This document shows positions 7,983 to 17,288 of a DNA stretch of 64,000 nt, piece after piece. The notes under the pieces were generated by a model that saw only the letters and a list, made by a program, of their open reading frames with translations, did not search any database and was not told where the DNA came from. This DNA is from Cellulomonas sp. Root930 (GTDB lineage: Bacteria; Actinomycetota; Actinomycetes; Actinomycetales; Cellulomonadaceae). Every line of letters starts with the position of its first letter. Positions within the stretch are counted from its first letter, which is position 1. The stretch lies in contig LMJI01000001.1 in NCBI GenBank assembly GCA_001429255.1, positions 909,256 to 973,255 of the forward strand. Direction: 5' to 3'. A program made the translations under genes and the position numbers.

Positions 7983-10900
7983 GTGAGCGCGCCGTCCCCC
8001 TCCCCCGCCGACCCGTCCGGGTCCGGTGGCGGGCGACCCCCGAGGCGCCGGGGTCGCGGGCGCCGGACACCGGACGCGACCGAGCAGCAGGCACGACGCT
8101 CGTCGGGTCGGCGGTCCTCGGGTCGCGACGACGCCGCCCGTACCGCCGCCCGCCGCGCGCGGGCTGCCGCGATCCGGCAGGCCGTCGACCTCCCGCCGAT
8201 CGTCTACCCCGAGCAGCTCCCCGTCAGCGCCCGTCGGGCCGAGATCAGCGACGCGCTCCGCGACCACCAGGTCGTCGTCGTGGCCGGCGAGACGGGTTCG
8301 GGCAAGACGACCCAGATCCCCAAGATCGCGCTCGAGCTGGGCCGTGGGCGCGCGGGCCAGATCGGGCACACGCAGCCGCGCCGGATCGCCGCGCGCAGCG
8401 TCGCGGAGCGCATCAACGAGGAGCTGGTCGGCGACGCTCCGCTGGGCGGGATCGTCGGCTACCAGGTGCGGTTCACCGACGAGTCGAGCGAGTCGACGCT
8501 GGTCAAGGTGATGACGGACGGCATCCTGCTGGCCCAGATCCAGCGCGACCCGATGCTCTGGGCGTACGACACGCTCATCATCGACGAGGCCCACGAGCGG
8601 TCGCTCAACATCGACTTCATCCTCGGGTACCTCACGCGGCTGCTCCCCCAACGACCGGACCTGAAGGTCGTCATCACGTCGGCGACCATCGACTCCGACC
8701 GGTTCGCCAAGCACTTCGCTTCCGCAGATGGTCAGCCCGCGCCCGTCGTCGAGGTCACGGGACGCACCTACCCCGTCGAGATCCGCTACCGGCCGCTGTC
8801 GCCGGACGTCGAGGAGGGCGCGCCAGTCAAGAAGCGGGGTGCCGAGGACCGCGACCCGATGACCGCCATCTGCGAGGCGGTCGACGAGCTGAGCCTCGAG
8901 GGGCCTGGCGACATCCTCGTGTTCCTGTCGGGCGAGCGCGAGATCCGGGACGCCGAGGACGCCCTCCGCTCGTCGCTCGGCGCGCGCGTCAGCGACCCGC
9001 GCACCCCGGGCGCCGTCGAGCTGCTCCCCCTGTACAGCCGGCTGTCCGCCGCCGAGCAGCACCGGGTGTTCGAGCGGCACCAGAACCGCCGCGTGGTCCT
9101 GTCCACCAACGTGGCCGAGACCTCCCTGACCGTCCCGGGGATCCGGTACGTGATCGACCCCGGCACCGCCCGCATCTCCCGGTACTCCAAGGCGACGAAG
9201 GTCCAGCGCCTGCCGATCGAGCCCATCTCGCAGGCGTCGGCGAACCAGCGCTCCGGGCGGTGCGGCCGTGTCGCGGACGGCATCGCGATCCGGCTGTACT
9301 CGCAGGACGACTTCGACGCGCGGCCGTTGTACACCGAGCCGGAGATCCTTCGTACATCGCTGGCATCCGTGATCCTGCAGATGATCGCGGTCGGGGTGGC
9401 GACGACCCCCGAGGACATCGGCGACTTCCCGTTCGTCGACCCCCCGGACACCCGCGCGGTGCGCGACGGCGTGCAGCTGCTCACCGAGCTCGGCGCGCTG
9501 GGGGACGGCCGGCTGACCGACGTCGGGCGGGCGCTCGCGCAGCTGCCGATGGACCCGCGGCTCGCGCGGATGATCGTCGAGGGCGGCCGCCGTGGGGTGG
9601 CGCGCGAGGTCATGATCATTGCCGCCGCGCTCTCCATCCAGGACCCGCGCGAGCGGCCGGCCGACGAGCGCGAGAAGGCCGACCTGTCGCACTCCCGGTT
9701 CGCAGATCCCACGTCTGACCTGCTCAGCTACCTGAACCTCTGGCAGTACCTGAAGGACCAGCAGCGCGACCTGTCGGGGTCCGCGTTCCGCCGCCTGTGC
9801 CGGTCGGAGCACCTCAACTACCTGCGCATCCGCGAGTGGCAGGACGTGGTGACGCAGCTGCGCGAGCTGGCCAAGCCGCTGGGGATCGTGATGAACGCCC
9901 CGCGCCAGGCCACCGAGTCGGACGGGCTCCAGCTCGAGTGGGACGGCGACCGGATCCACGTCGCGATCCTGGCCGGGCTGCTGTCGCAGATCGGGATGCA
10001 GGAGGCGACGGAGGTCTCTGCGACGGGGAAGGGTCGGACGCAGGGAAGGCCTGACCGACGCGCCCGCAACGAGTACCTGGGCGCCCGTGGGGCGCGGTTC
10101 GCGATCTTCCCCGGGTCAGGTCTGGCCCGGAAGCCTCCCGCCTGGGTCATGGCCGCCGAGCTCGTCGAGACCTCCCGCCTCTGGGGCCGCGACGTCGCCC
10201 GCATCCAGCCCGAGTGGGCCGAGGACGTGGGCGCTCACCTGGTGAAACGCACCTACTCCGAGCCGGCCTGGTCCACGCGGCAGGGTGCGGCGACGGCCTT
10301 CGAGAAGGTGCTGCTGTACGGCGTCCCGATCGTCAACCAGCGCCGGGTCCTCTTCTCCAAGGTCGACCCCGAGCACGCCCGCGAGCTGTTCATCCGGCAC
10401 GCGCTGGTGCAGGGCGAGTGGACCACCCACCACGAGTTCTTCCACGAGAACCGGCGCCTGCTCGCCGAGGCGGAGGGCCTCGAGGCGCGCGCGCGCCGGC
10501 GGGACCTGGTGGTCGACGACGACACCCTCTTCGCGTTCTACGACGAGCGCGTCCCGGACGACGTGGTCTCCAGCCGGCACTTCGACCAGTGGTGGAAGAC
10601 GGCCCGGCGCGAGCACCCCGACCTGCTGACCTTCACGCGCGAGCTGCTGGTCGGCGAGGCCGGCGCGATCGACGAGTCCGCGTTCCCGTCGCGCTGGCCG
10701 CAGGGTGATCTGCGCCTGCCGCTCACGTACCAGTTCGAGCCTGGTACAGAAGCCGACGGCGTGACTGTACATATCCCGTTGTCGACGCTCGCCCGGTTGA
10801 TGCCCGAGGGGTTCGGCTGGATGGTCCCGGGCCTGCGCGAGGATCTAATCACCGCCACGATCCGCTCCCTGCCCAAGCCGGTCCGTGTCCAGCTGGTCCC

Positions 10901-12137
10901 CGCGCCCGACGTCGCCCGCGGCGTGGACGCCTGGATCACCGAGCACACCGCCGACTGGGAGGACACCGTCCGCGCGGGGGACGCCGCTCCGTCGTTCCGG
11001 GACGTGTTCCGCCGGGCGGTCCGCGAGCTCCGGGACGTCGACGTCCCCGAGGACGCGTTCGACGACGACCGCCTGCCGGCGCACCTGCGGATGACGTTCC
11101 GCGTGGTGGGCGACCGCGGGGGAGTGGTGGACGAGGGCAAGGACCTGCTGGTCCTGCAGCGACGGCTCGCCGACCGCACGCAGAAGGCGGTGGACGACGC
11201 CGTCCGCACCGCCGTGCGCGCGGCGATGGAGGAGGCACGCAAGGCGGCACCCGCGGAGGCACCCGCCCCGACGCCCGCGCCCGCGATCGACATCGAACGC
11301 ACCGGCCTGACCACCTGGCCCGCCGACCTGCCGGAGCTCCCCGACGTCGTCGAGGTCGGCCGCGTCCGCGCCTTCCCGTCCCTGGTCGAGGAGGAGCAGT
11401 CGGTCGCGATCCGCGCGCTGGCCGACGAGTCCGCTCGCCCCGAGGCCGCGCGTCGCGGGCTGCGCAGGCTGCTCCTGCTCGACGTCGGCCTGGCGCAGGC
11501 CCGGATCACCACGCGCTGGACCGGCACGCAGGCCCTCACGCTCGCCGCGAGCCCGTACCCGAGCACGGACGCGCTGGTCAGGGACGTGCAGCTCGCCGCG
11601 ATCGAGAGCCTGATGACCGAACCGGCGGCGAACATCCGCACCGCGGAGGCCTACCGTGCGCTGCGCACGACGACGCGGGACCGCCTCGAGGACACGGTGT
11701 TCGCCGTCGTCACCGACCTGGTCGCCGTCCTGACGGCGTGGCGCGAGCTGGACGCGGAGATCCGCGCCCGGTCGAGCCTCGCCCTGCTGGCCACCGCCCA
11801 GGACATCCGCGCCCAGGCGGCGAGGCTGGTGCACGACGGGTTCGTCAGCGAGGTCGGCGCCGCGCGGCTCCCGCACCTGACCCGCTACCTGCGGGCGGCC
11901 CGGCACCGGCTGGTCAAGGCCGCGGACAACCCGCAGCGCGACGCCGACCTGGCGTGGCAGGCGCAGGACGTCGAGGCGCTCTACCGCCGGCTCGTCGCGA
12001 AGCACCCGCAGGACGCGGGGCTGACGGAGATCCGCTGGATGCTCGAGGAGCTCCGCGTCAGCCTGTTCGCCCAGCAGCTGGGCACCCCCGTCCCGGTGTC
12101 GACCACCCGCATCAAGAAGGCGCTCGCCGCCTACTGA
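7983..12137 (+). CDS. hrpA: ATP-dependent RNA helicase HrpA (DEAH-box)
   Basis: A 1384-residue DEAH helicase, close to the usual 1300 for HrpA. HrpA resolves stalled or collided ribosomes and remodels RNA in E. coli. Motifs in order: a basic Arg-rich N-terminal tail (about 60 residues), Walker A GETGSGKTT, DEAH, SAT, then the winged-helix, ratchet and OB-fold region and the long C-terminal DUF3418-type domain. GTG at 7983 is chosen because an in-frame start at 7758 would lie inside the preceding gene. The last codons overlap the convergent ABC permease by 7 bp. Confidence 0.92.
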   Translation: MSAPSPSPADPSGSGGGRPPRRRGRGRRTPDATEQQARRSSGRRSSGRDDAARTAARRARAAAIRQAVDLPPIVYPEQLPVSARRAEISDALRDHQVVVVAGETGSGKTTQIPKIALELGRGRAGQIGHTQPRRIAARSVAERINEELVGDAPLGGIVGYQVRFTDESSESTLVKVMTDGILLAQIQRDPMLWAYDTLIIDEAHERSLNIDFILGYLTRLLPQRPDLKVVITSATIDSDRFAKHFASADGQPAPVVEVTGRTYPVEIRYRPLSPDVEEGAPVKKRGAEDRDPMTAICEAVDELSLEGPGDILVFLSGEREIRDAEDALRSSLGARVSDPRTPGAVELLPLYSRLSAAEQHRVFERHQNRRVVLSTNVAETSLTVPGIRYVIDPGTARISRYSKATKVQRLPIEPISQASANQRSGRCGRVADGIAIRLYSQDDFDARPLYTEPEILRTSLASVILQMIAVGVATTPEDIGDFPFVDPPDTRAVRDGVQLLTELGALGDGRLTDVGRALAQLPMDPRLARMIVEGGRRGVAREVMIIAAALSIQDPRERPADEREKADLSHSRFADPTSDLLSYLNLWQYLKDQQRDLSGSAFRRLCRSEHLNYLRIREWQDVVTQLRELAKPLGIVMNAPRQATESDGLQLEWDGDRIHVAILAGLLSQIGMQEATEVSATGKGRTQGRPDRRARNEYLGARGARFAIFPGSGLARKPPAWVMAAELVETSRLWGRDVARIQPEWAEDVGAHLVKRTYSEPAWSTRQGAATAFEKVLLYGVPIVNQRRVLFSKVDPEHARELFIRHALVQGEWTTHHEFFHENRRLLAEAEGLEARARRRDLVVDDDTLFAFYDERVPDDVVSSRHFDQWWKTARREHPDLLTFTRELLVGEAGAIDESAFPSRWPQGDLRLPLTYQFEPGTEADGVTVHIPLSTLARLMPEGFGWMVPGLREDLITATIRSLPKPVRVQLVPAPDVARGVDAWITEHTADWEDTVRAGDAAPSFRDVFRRAVRELRDVDVPEDAFDDDRLPAHLRMTFRVVGDRGGVVDEGKDLLVLQRRLADRTQKAVDDAVRTAVRAAMEEARKAAPAEAPAPTPAPAIDIERTGLTTWPADLPELPDVVEVGRVRAFPSLVEEEQSVAIRALADESARPEAARRGLRRLLLLDVGLAQARITTRWTGTQALTLAASPYPSTDALVRDVQLAAIESLMTEPAANIRTAEAYRALRTTTRDRLEDTVFAVVTDLVAVLTAWRELDAEIRARSSLALLATAQDIRAQAARLVHDGFVSEVGAARLPHLTRYLRAARHRLVKAADNPQRDADLAWQAQDVEALYRRLVAKHPQDAGLTEIRWMLEELRVSLFAQQLGTPVPVSTTRIKKALAAY

Positions 12138-12912
12138 CCCCGTCGGAACAGCACAGCCGCCGCCAGCCGCGCGACCACGAAGATCCCCAGGCACCACACC
12201 ACGGCCGCGAGCGCCGAGTCCCCCGCGCCGGCGCCGAGCAGCAGCCCGCGGAGCGTGTCGGTGATCGGGGTGATCGGGTTGTAGGTCGCGATGGCCTCCA
12301 GCACCGACGGCATCGACTCCGGCGGCACGAACGCGCTGGACACGTACGGCAGGAACAGGATCGCGAACGTGAACCCGCTGGCCGCCTCCGGCCCGGACGC
12401 GACGACCCCGATGGCGACGGCCACCCACGTGAGCGCCAGGACGAACAGCCCGATGAGACCGATCGCGGCCACCCACTCCCACGCGGTCGCCGACGCGTCG
12501 AACCCGATGAGGAACGCGATGCCGATCACCAGGGCGGTCGACACCGCGTTGCGCGCCATGCTGGCGACGACGTGCCCGGTGAGCACACCGGTGGAGCGGA
12601 TGGGCAGGGACCGGAACCGGTCGATGATGCCGCCGGTCATGTCGCTGGCGACGTCCACGGCCGTCGTCGACGAGCCGTAGCCCGCGGTGAGCAGGACGAT
12701 CCCGGGGACCACCCAGTTCACGTAGTCGCCCCCGGTCTGGATGGCGCCGCCGAACACGTAGACGAACAGGAGCAGCAGGATCACCGGGAGCATCACCGCC
12801 ATGAGGACGGTGTCGAGCTGGCGCAGCGACCGGCGGATGCACCGACCGATCAGCGCGGTCGTGTCGTGCGCGGTCCAGCCGAGGGCCGGAGGTGCAGGGG
12901 CGAGCGTGGTCA

Positions 12913-12913
<1 letters not shown>
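12131..12913 (-). CDS. ABC-2 type exporter permease (DrrB-like)
   Basis: A 260-residue membrane protein with six hydrophobic segments and the ABC-2 layout of the DrrB/NodJ group; the TDTLRGLLLG segment near the C-terminus is typical. It forms the membrane channel for the ATPase encoded just upstream. Start and stop overlap (TGATG) with that ATPase gene, so the two are translated together. The likely role is export of a drug or lipid-like compound; the substrate is unknown. The divergent TetR regulator presumably controls the pair. Confidence 0.88.
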
Positions 12914-13812
<899 letters not shown>

Positions 13813-13846
13813 CGCACTCTCGCTTTCTGTGTATGGCGTAAACTGT

Positions 13847-13865
13847 GTGTGTACTTCATACACAC
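13847..13865. promoter_or_regulatory. TetR operator candidate in divergent promoter
   Basis: Perfect inverted repeat GTGTGTA-CTTCA-TACACAC (7-bp arms, 5-bp spacer). A wider pair, TGTGTATG at 13828-13835 and CATACACA at 13857-13864, overlaps it. It lies between the divergent ABC exporter and TetR genes and is AT-richer than its surroundings. This is the expected place for a TetR autoregulatory site. Confidence 0.65.
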
Positions 13866-13893
13866 TTGTAGGATCACGGGTCAAGGAGGTGCC

Positions 13894-15030
13894 GTGGACG
13901 ACGACGAGGCACGTGAGGCCGAGGAGGCCCGCCGCGAGGCCGAGCTGCTGCGACGCGACCGCGAGAAGGCCGAGCGGGCCGAGGCCAAGGCGGCCGAGCG
14001 CGCCAGGCGCGACCTCGAGAAGGCCGACCGGGACGCTCGCAAGGAGGTCGAGCGCCGCGAGCGCGACCGGCTGAAGGCGCTGCAGGACGCCGCCAAGGAG
14101 GAGGAGCGCCGGCGCAAGGAGCAGGAGCGCGCCGCTCAGCAGGCGGTCAAGGAGGCGGCCCGGCAGCTCCGGGAGGCCGAGAAGGCGCAGCGTGCCGCGG
14201 CCCTGGCCCAGCAGCAGGCCGCGCGCGAGGCGGAGAAGGCGCGCCGGCACGCCGTGCGCGTCGCCGGCTCCGAGGGCGCGCCGATGGACCTCCCACCCGG
14301 GATCGCCGTCCTGTGGCGCACACCGGCGCCCGGCCGACCCGGACCCCGGCCGGGCCTCACGCTCGAGCAGATCGCCGACGCCGGCATCGCGCTGGCCGAC
14401 GCCGAGGGGATCGAGTCGGTCTCCATGGCCCGGCTCGCCGAGTCGCTCGGGTTCACCACGATGTCGCTCTACCGGTACGTCTCGTCCAAGGACGAGGTGC
14501 TCAGTCTCATGTCCGACCGGGCGTCGGGGCGGCCGCCCGTGCTCGGGCCCGAGGTGGGCGGCTGGCGGGAACGGCTCGAGCTGGTCCTCGCCGTCCAGCA
14601 GCCGATCCTGCGCGCGCACCCGTGGCTGGCGCGCGCGTCCGCGGTCCTGCACGCGGTCGGGCCCGGGCGGCTCGCCTGGATGGAGGCGATGCTCTCGGCG
14701 CTCGACGGCACCCCGCTGACGGAGCACCAGAAGGTGGGAGCCATCGGCCTGCTCGCCTCGCACACCCTGGACCAGCTGCGGATCGGCGAGGAGCTGAGCG
14801 GCGCCGGGCGCACCGCGGCCGTCGGCACCACCGCCGGAGGAGCCCTGCCGCCGGACCTGGGAGAGCTCATCACGATTCTCGCCACCCCGGACGAGCACCC
14901 CACACTGCGCCGCGCGGCGAACGCGGGGGCCTTCTCCTTCCCGGAGGACGCGCCCGAGGACGACCAGCTGGACTTCGGCACCGTGCTCATCCTCGACGGG
15001 ATCGAGAGGCTCATCGCCCTGGCCTCCTGA
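13894..15030 (+). CDS. TetR-family regulator with a long N-terminal coiled coil
   Basis: A 378-residue regulator. Residues from about 150 form a TetR DNA-binding domain (LTLEQIADAGIALADAEG, then SLYRYVSSKDEVL), followed by a TetR_C-type ligand-binding domain. Unusually, residues 1 to about 125 are almost pure Glu/Arg/Lys/Ala/Gln and should form one continuous charged coiled coil. The start GTG has AAGGAGG 4 bases upstream, so the extension is translated. Divergent from the DrrAB-like exporter and probably its repressor. Normal TetR proteins are about 200-230 residues, so the N-terminal part is the odd feature. Confidence 0.85.
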   Translation: MDDDEAREAEEARREAELLRRDREKAERAEAKAAERARRDLEKADRDARKEVERRERDRLKALQDAAKEEERRRKEQERAAQQAVKEAARQLREAEKAQRAAALAQQQAAREAEKARRHAVRVAGSEGAPMDLPPGIAVLWRTPAPGRPGPRPGLTLEQIADAGIALADAEGIESVSMARLAESLGFTTMSLYRYVSSKDEVLSLMSDRASGRPPVLGPEVGGWRERLELVLAVQQPILRAHPWLARASAVLHAVGPGRLAWMEAMLSALDGTPLTEHQKVGAIGLLASHTLDQLRIGEELSGAGRTAAVGTTAGGALPPDLGELITILATPDEHPTLRRAANAGAFSFPEDAPEDDQLDFGTVLILDGIERLIALAS

Positions 15031-15098
15031 GCCGCCCACAGCCCCATCGCGTGCACAGGCGGCGCCCACTTGTCAGCCCCGCCGGGCAGACTCGACGC

Positions 15099-15701
15099 AT
15101 GACCTCGCCCGACGTCCCGCTCACCGGCCGCTGCTTCGGCGACGGCACCCCGCTGTACGAGCAGTACCACGACGAGGAGTGGGGCAAGCCCGTCCACGAC
15201 GAGCACGCCCTCTACGAACGGCTCGCCCTGGAGGGCTTCCAGTCGGGCCTCGCGTGGATCACGATCCTGCGCAAGAGGCCCGCGTTCCGCACGGCGTTCG
15301 CGGACTTCGACCCGGAGGTGGTCGCGGAGTTCGGTGACGAGGACGTGGCCCGCCTGATGGCCGACGCCGGCATCGTGCGCAACCGCGCCAAGATCGAGGC
15401 GACGATCGCCAACGGCCGCGCCCTGCGCGAGCTGCACGCGGCGGGACGCACGCTCGACGCGGTGCTCTGGTCGCACGCGCCCGACCGGACGGGGTACCAG
15501 CGCCCCGCCGGCTGGGCCGGGGTGCCCGCGCAGACGCCGGAGAGCCGCGCGCTGGCCAAGGAGCTGAAGTCGCTCGGGTTCCGGTTCGTCGGCCCGGTCA
15601 CCGCCTACGCCGCGATGCAGGCGTGCGGGGTCGTCGACGACCACCTGGCCACGTGCCCGTCGGCGTGGGGCTCCGCCGGCACCGGAGCGCTCGCCGGGTG
15701 A
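15099..15701 (+). CDS. tag: DNA-3-methyladenine glycosylase I
   Basis: A 200-residue base-excision enzyme that removes 3-methyladenine from alkylated DNA. Family motifs are clear: RCFGDGTPLYEQYHDEEWG, LALEGFQSGLAWITIL and FVGPVTAYAAMQACG-x-VDDH. The ATG follows a CAGACT hexamer by 6 bases, another leaderless pattern. It stands alone between the TetR gene and a small unknown gene. Confidence 0.93.
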   Translation: MTSPDVPLTGRCFGDGTPLYEQYHDEEWGKPVHDEHALYERLALEGFQSGLAWITILRKRPAFRTAFADFDPEVVAEFGDEDVARLMADAGIVRNRAKIEATIANGRALRELHAAGRTLDAVLWSHAPDRTGYQRPAGWAGVPAQTPESRALAKELKSLGFRFVGPVTAYAAMQACGVVDDHLATCPSAWGSAGTGALAG

Positions 15702-15773
15702 GATTTGCTTCTGGCGGGTGATCGTGCGGGCCGCCCTCTCGGCACCGCGCGCCCTGCGGACTACAGTGCCGCC

Positions 15774-15989
15774 ATGACGGAGATGCCCGACCCCGACGTT
15801 CGGCGTGATGCCGCGCGCGCGGCGGCCGAGGCGCTGACGGACAACGTCGTCCCCGACGCAGAGATCCTCGAGGCCGTCCAGGTCGGGCTGCTGTCCGTCC
15901 CGGCCGGCTCGCCGAACTCGTGGTTCGACGTCCCGTCCCAGCGCAGCCGCATGCGCTCCTCGAACCTGGTCCCGCGCCGCCCGCACTAG
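15774..15989 (+). CDS. Small protein of unknown function
   Basis: A 71-residue protein I do not recognise. The N-terminal half is acidic and Ala-rich and should be helical; the second half holds the segment GSPNSWFDVPSQRSRMRSSN and ends in a basic tail. TACAGT at 15762-15767 lies 6 bases before the ATG, matching the leaderless pattern of several sure genes here, and this is the main support that it is real. The complementary frame is also open, so confidence is moderate. Confidence 0.45.
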   Translation: MTEMPDPDVRRDAARAAAEALTDNVVPDAEILEAVQVGLLSVPAGSPNSWFDVPSQRSRMRSSNLVPRRPH

Positions 15990-16047
15990 ACGGCCGCCGA
16001 ACCAGGCATGCTCCCGCGGACGGCGACGTCTCACGGGTCGATCACTG

Positions 16048-16077
16048 TTGCCCAGCATGTGATCTGCGGACTACCAT
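16048..16077 (+). promoter_or_regulatory. Promoter of the metF-metE operon
   Basis: TTGCCC (16048-16053) and TACCAT (16072-16077) with an 18-bp spacer. Transcription would begin near 16084, at the 5' edge of the SAM riboswitch, which is the expected geometry. Confidence 0.55.
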
Positions 16078-16085
16078 CGCGCCTA

Positions 16086-16176
16086 CCATCCAGAGCGGCC
16101 GAGAGACCTGGCTCGACGACGCCGCAGCAACCCCCCTCCTCGCGAGGGTGTGGGTGCTTCCGCCAGGGGCGATGGA
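16086..16176 (+). ncRNA. SAM-I (S-box) riboswitch
   Basis: Conserved S-box core elements appear in order: AUC-CAGAG-GG, a GAGAGAC segment, GCAACC (16127-16132), GGUGCU (16153-16158) and a closing GAUGG. Helix P1 pairs CCATC (16086-16090) with GATGG (16171-16175). It senses S-adenosylmethionine and lies upstream of metF-metE, its expected targets. The P1 3' strand overlaps the Shine-Dalgarno (GGAG, 16174-16177) of the short ORF that follows, suggesting translational control. SAM-IV is a less likely alternative class. Confidence 0.85.
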
Positions 16177-16183
16177 GTGAGTC

Positions 16184-16249
16184 ATGCCCCCACAGGACAC
16201 GTGTCCCCGCACCACCGCGGTGCCGACGACCCGGCCGGTCGCGCCGTGA
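16184..16249 (+). CDS. Upstream ORF, 21 codons, coupled to metF
   Basis: A short ORF starting with ATG 6 bases after GGAG (16174-16177) and running to a TGA at 16247-16249. That stop overlaps the metF start as GTGA. The peptide begins MPPQDTCPR, is Pro/Thr-rich and resembles nothing I know. Its main role may be to bring ribosomes to metF, which has no Shine-Dalgarno of its own. It sits directly after the SAM riboswitch, whose P1 helix covers its ribosome site. Seen in the sequence; the function is inferred. Confidence 0.5.
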   Translation: MPPQDTCPRTTAVPTTRPVAP

Positions 16250-17283
16250 GCGCAGCCGTGGCTGAGCCCCGCACCCCCGGGCTGCACACCGCGACCGCCC
16301 GGCGGGCGCAGAACGCGAACGACCGCCCGACGATCTCGTTCGAGCTCTTCCCGCCCCGGAACCCCGATGCGGCTCCGCGCCTGTGGGCCACCATCCGCGA
16401 GCTCGAGTCGGTGCACCCCGACTTCGTCTCGGTCACCTACGGCGCCTCGGGCAAGACCCGGGTCACCACGCGCGCGCTGGTCCGCCGCCTGCTGCAGGAG
16501 ACGTCGCTCAACCCGATCGCCCACCTGACCTGCGTCGGCACCTCGCGCGAGGAGATCACGACGATCGTCGGGGAGTTCCTCGACGAGGGCCTGCGGTCGT
16601 TCCTCGCCCTGCGGGGTGACCCGCCCACCGACCAGAGCGACTGGCAGGCACACCCGGACGGCCTGCAGACCGCGGGCGAGCTGGTCGAGCTCCTGCGCGA
16701 GATCGAGGCGCAGCGGTGCCTGGACAGCCCGTCGCAGGCGGTGCGGGCGCGCGTGCGACCCCTGTCCGTCGCGGTCGCGGCGTTCCCGCGGGGCAACCAC
16801 GCCACGGGCGGCACCCGCGCGCAGGACGTCGCGTCGCTGCTGGCCAAGCAGCAGGCGGGTGCGGACTTCGCGATCACGCAGGTGTTCTTCGACGCGGACG
16901 ACTATCTCGGTATCGTCGCGGAGGCCCGTGAGGCCGGCGTGACCATCCCGATCATCCCGGGCATCATCCCGACCACCGACCCGGCCCGGCTGCTGCGCGT
17001 GCAGGAGCTGACCGGCGTCCCGGTACCGAAGGACCTGATCGACCTGCTCGGATCCGCCGACGACGAGCTCGACCGTCATCGGCGGGGCATCCGGGCCAGC
17101 GTCGACCTGGTCAACGGCGTCCTGGACGGCGGCGCACCCGGCGTCCACCTCTACACGTTCAACCAGCACCACGCCGCACTTGACCTGCTCGAGGGTGCAC
17201 ACCTCGACGGCGGAGCTCGGACAGCTCCCGACCTGGCCAGCTGGCCGCAGGACACGGCACCCGCCCGACCCCCGAGGGACTGA
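16246..17283 (+). CDS. metF: Methylenetetrahydrofolate reductase
   Basis: A 345-residue FAD-dependent TIM-barrel enzyme that makes 5-methyl-THF for methionine synthesis. Typical motifs: ISFELFPPRNPD near the start, VSVTYGA, LRGDPP and the FAITQVFFD segment. The start is set at the GTG overlapping the upstream ORF stop; an in-frame codon at 16150 lies inside the riboswitch and is not credible. A GTG four codons later is also possible. It supplies the methyl donor for MetE, encoded 5 bp downstream in the same operon. Confidence 0.92.
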   Translation: MSAAVAEPRTPGLHTATARRAQNANDRPTISFELFPPRNPDAAPRLWATIRELESVHPDFVSVTYGASGKTRVTTRALVRRLLQETSLNPIAHLTCVGTSREEITTIVGEFLDEGLRSFLALRGDPPTDQSDWQAHPDGLQTAGELVELLREIEAQRCLDSPSQAVRARVRPLSVAVAAFPRGNHATGGTRAQDVASLLAKQQAGADFAITQVFFDADDYLGIVAEAREAGVTIPIIPGIIPTTDPARLLRVQELTGVPVPKDLIDLLGSADDELDRHRRGIRASVDLVNGVLDGGAPGVHLYTFNQHHAALDLLEGAHLDGGARTAPDLASWPQDTAPARPPRD

Positions 17284-17288
17284 ACCAC

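Noticed and set aside
16150..16245. Longer N-terminus of metF
   Set aside because: It would translate the 3' half of the SAM riboswitch; the overlap start at 16246 fits better.
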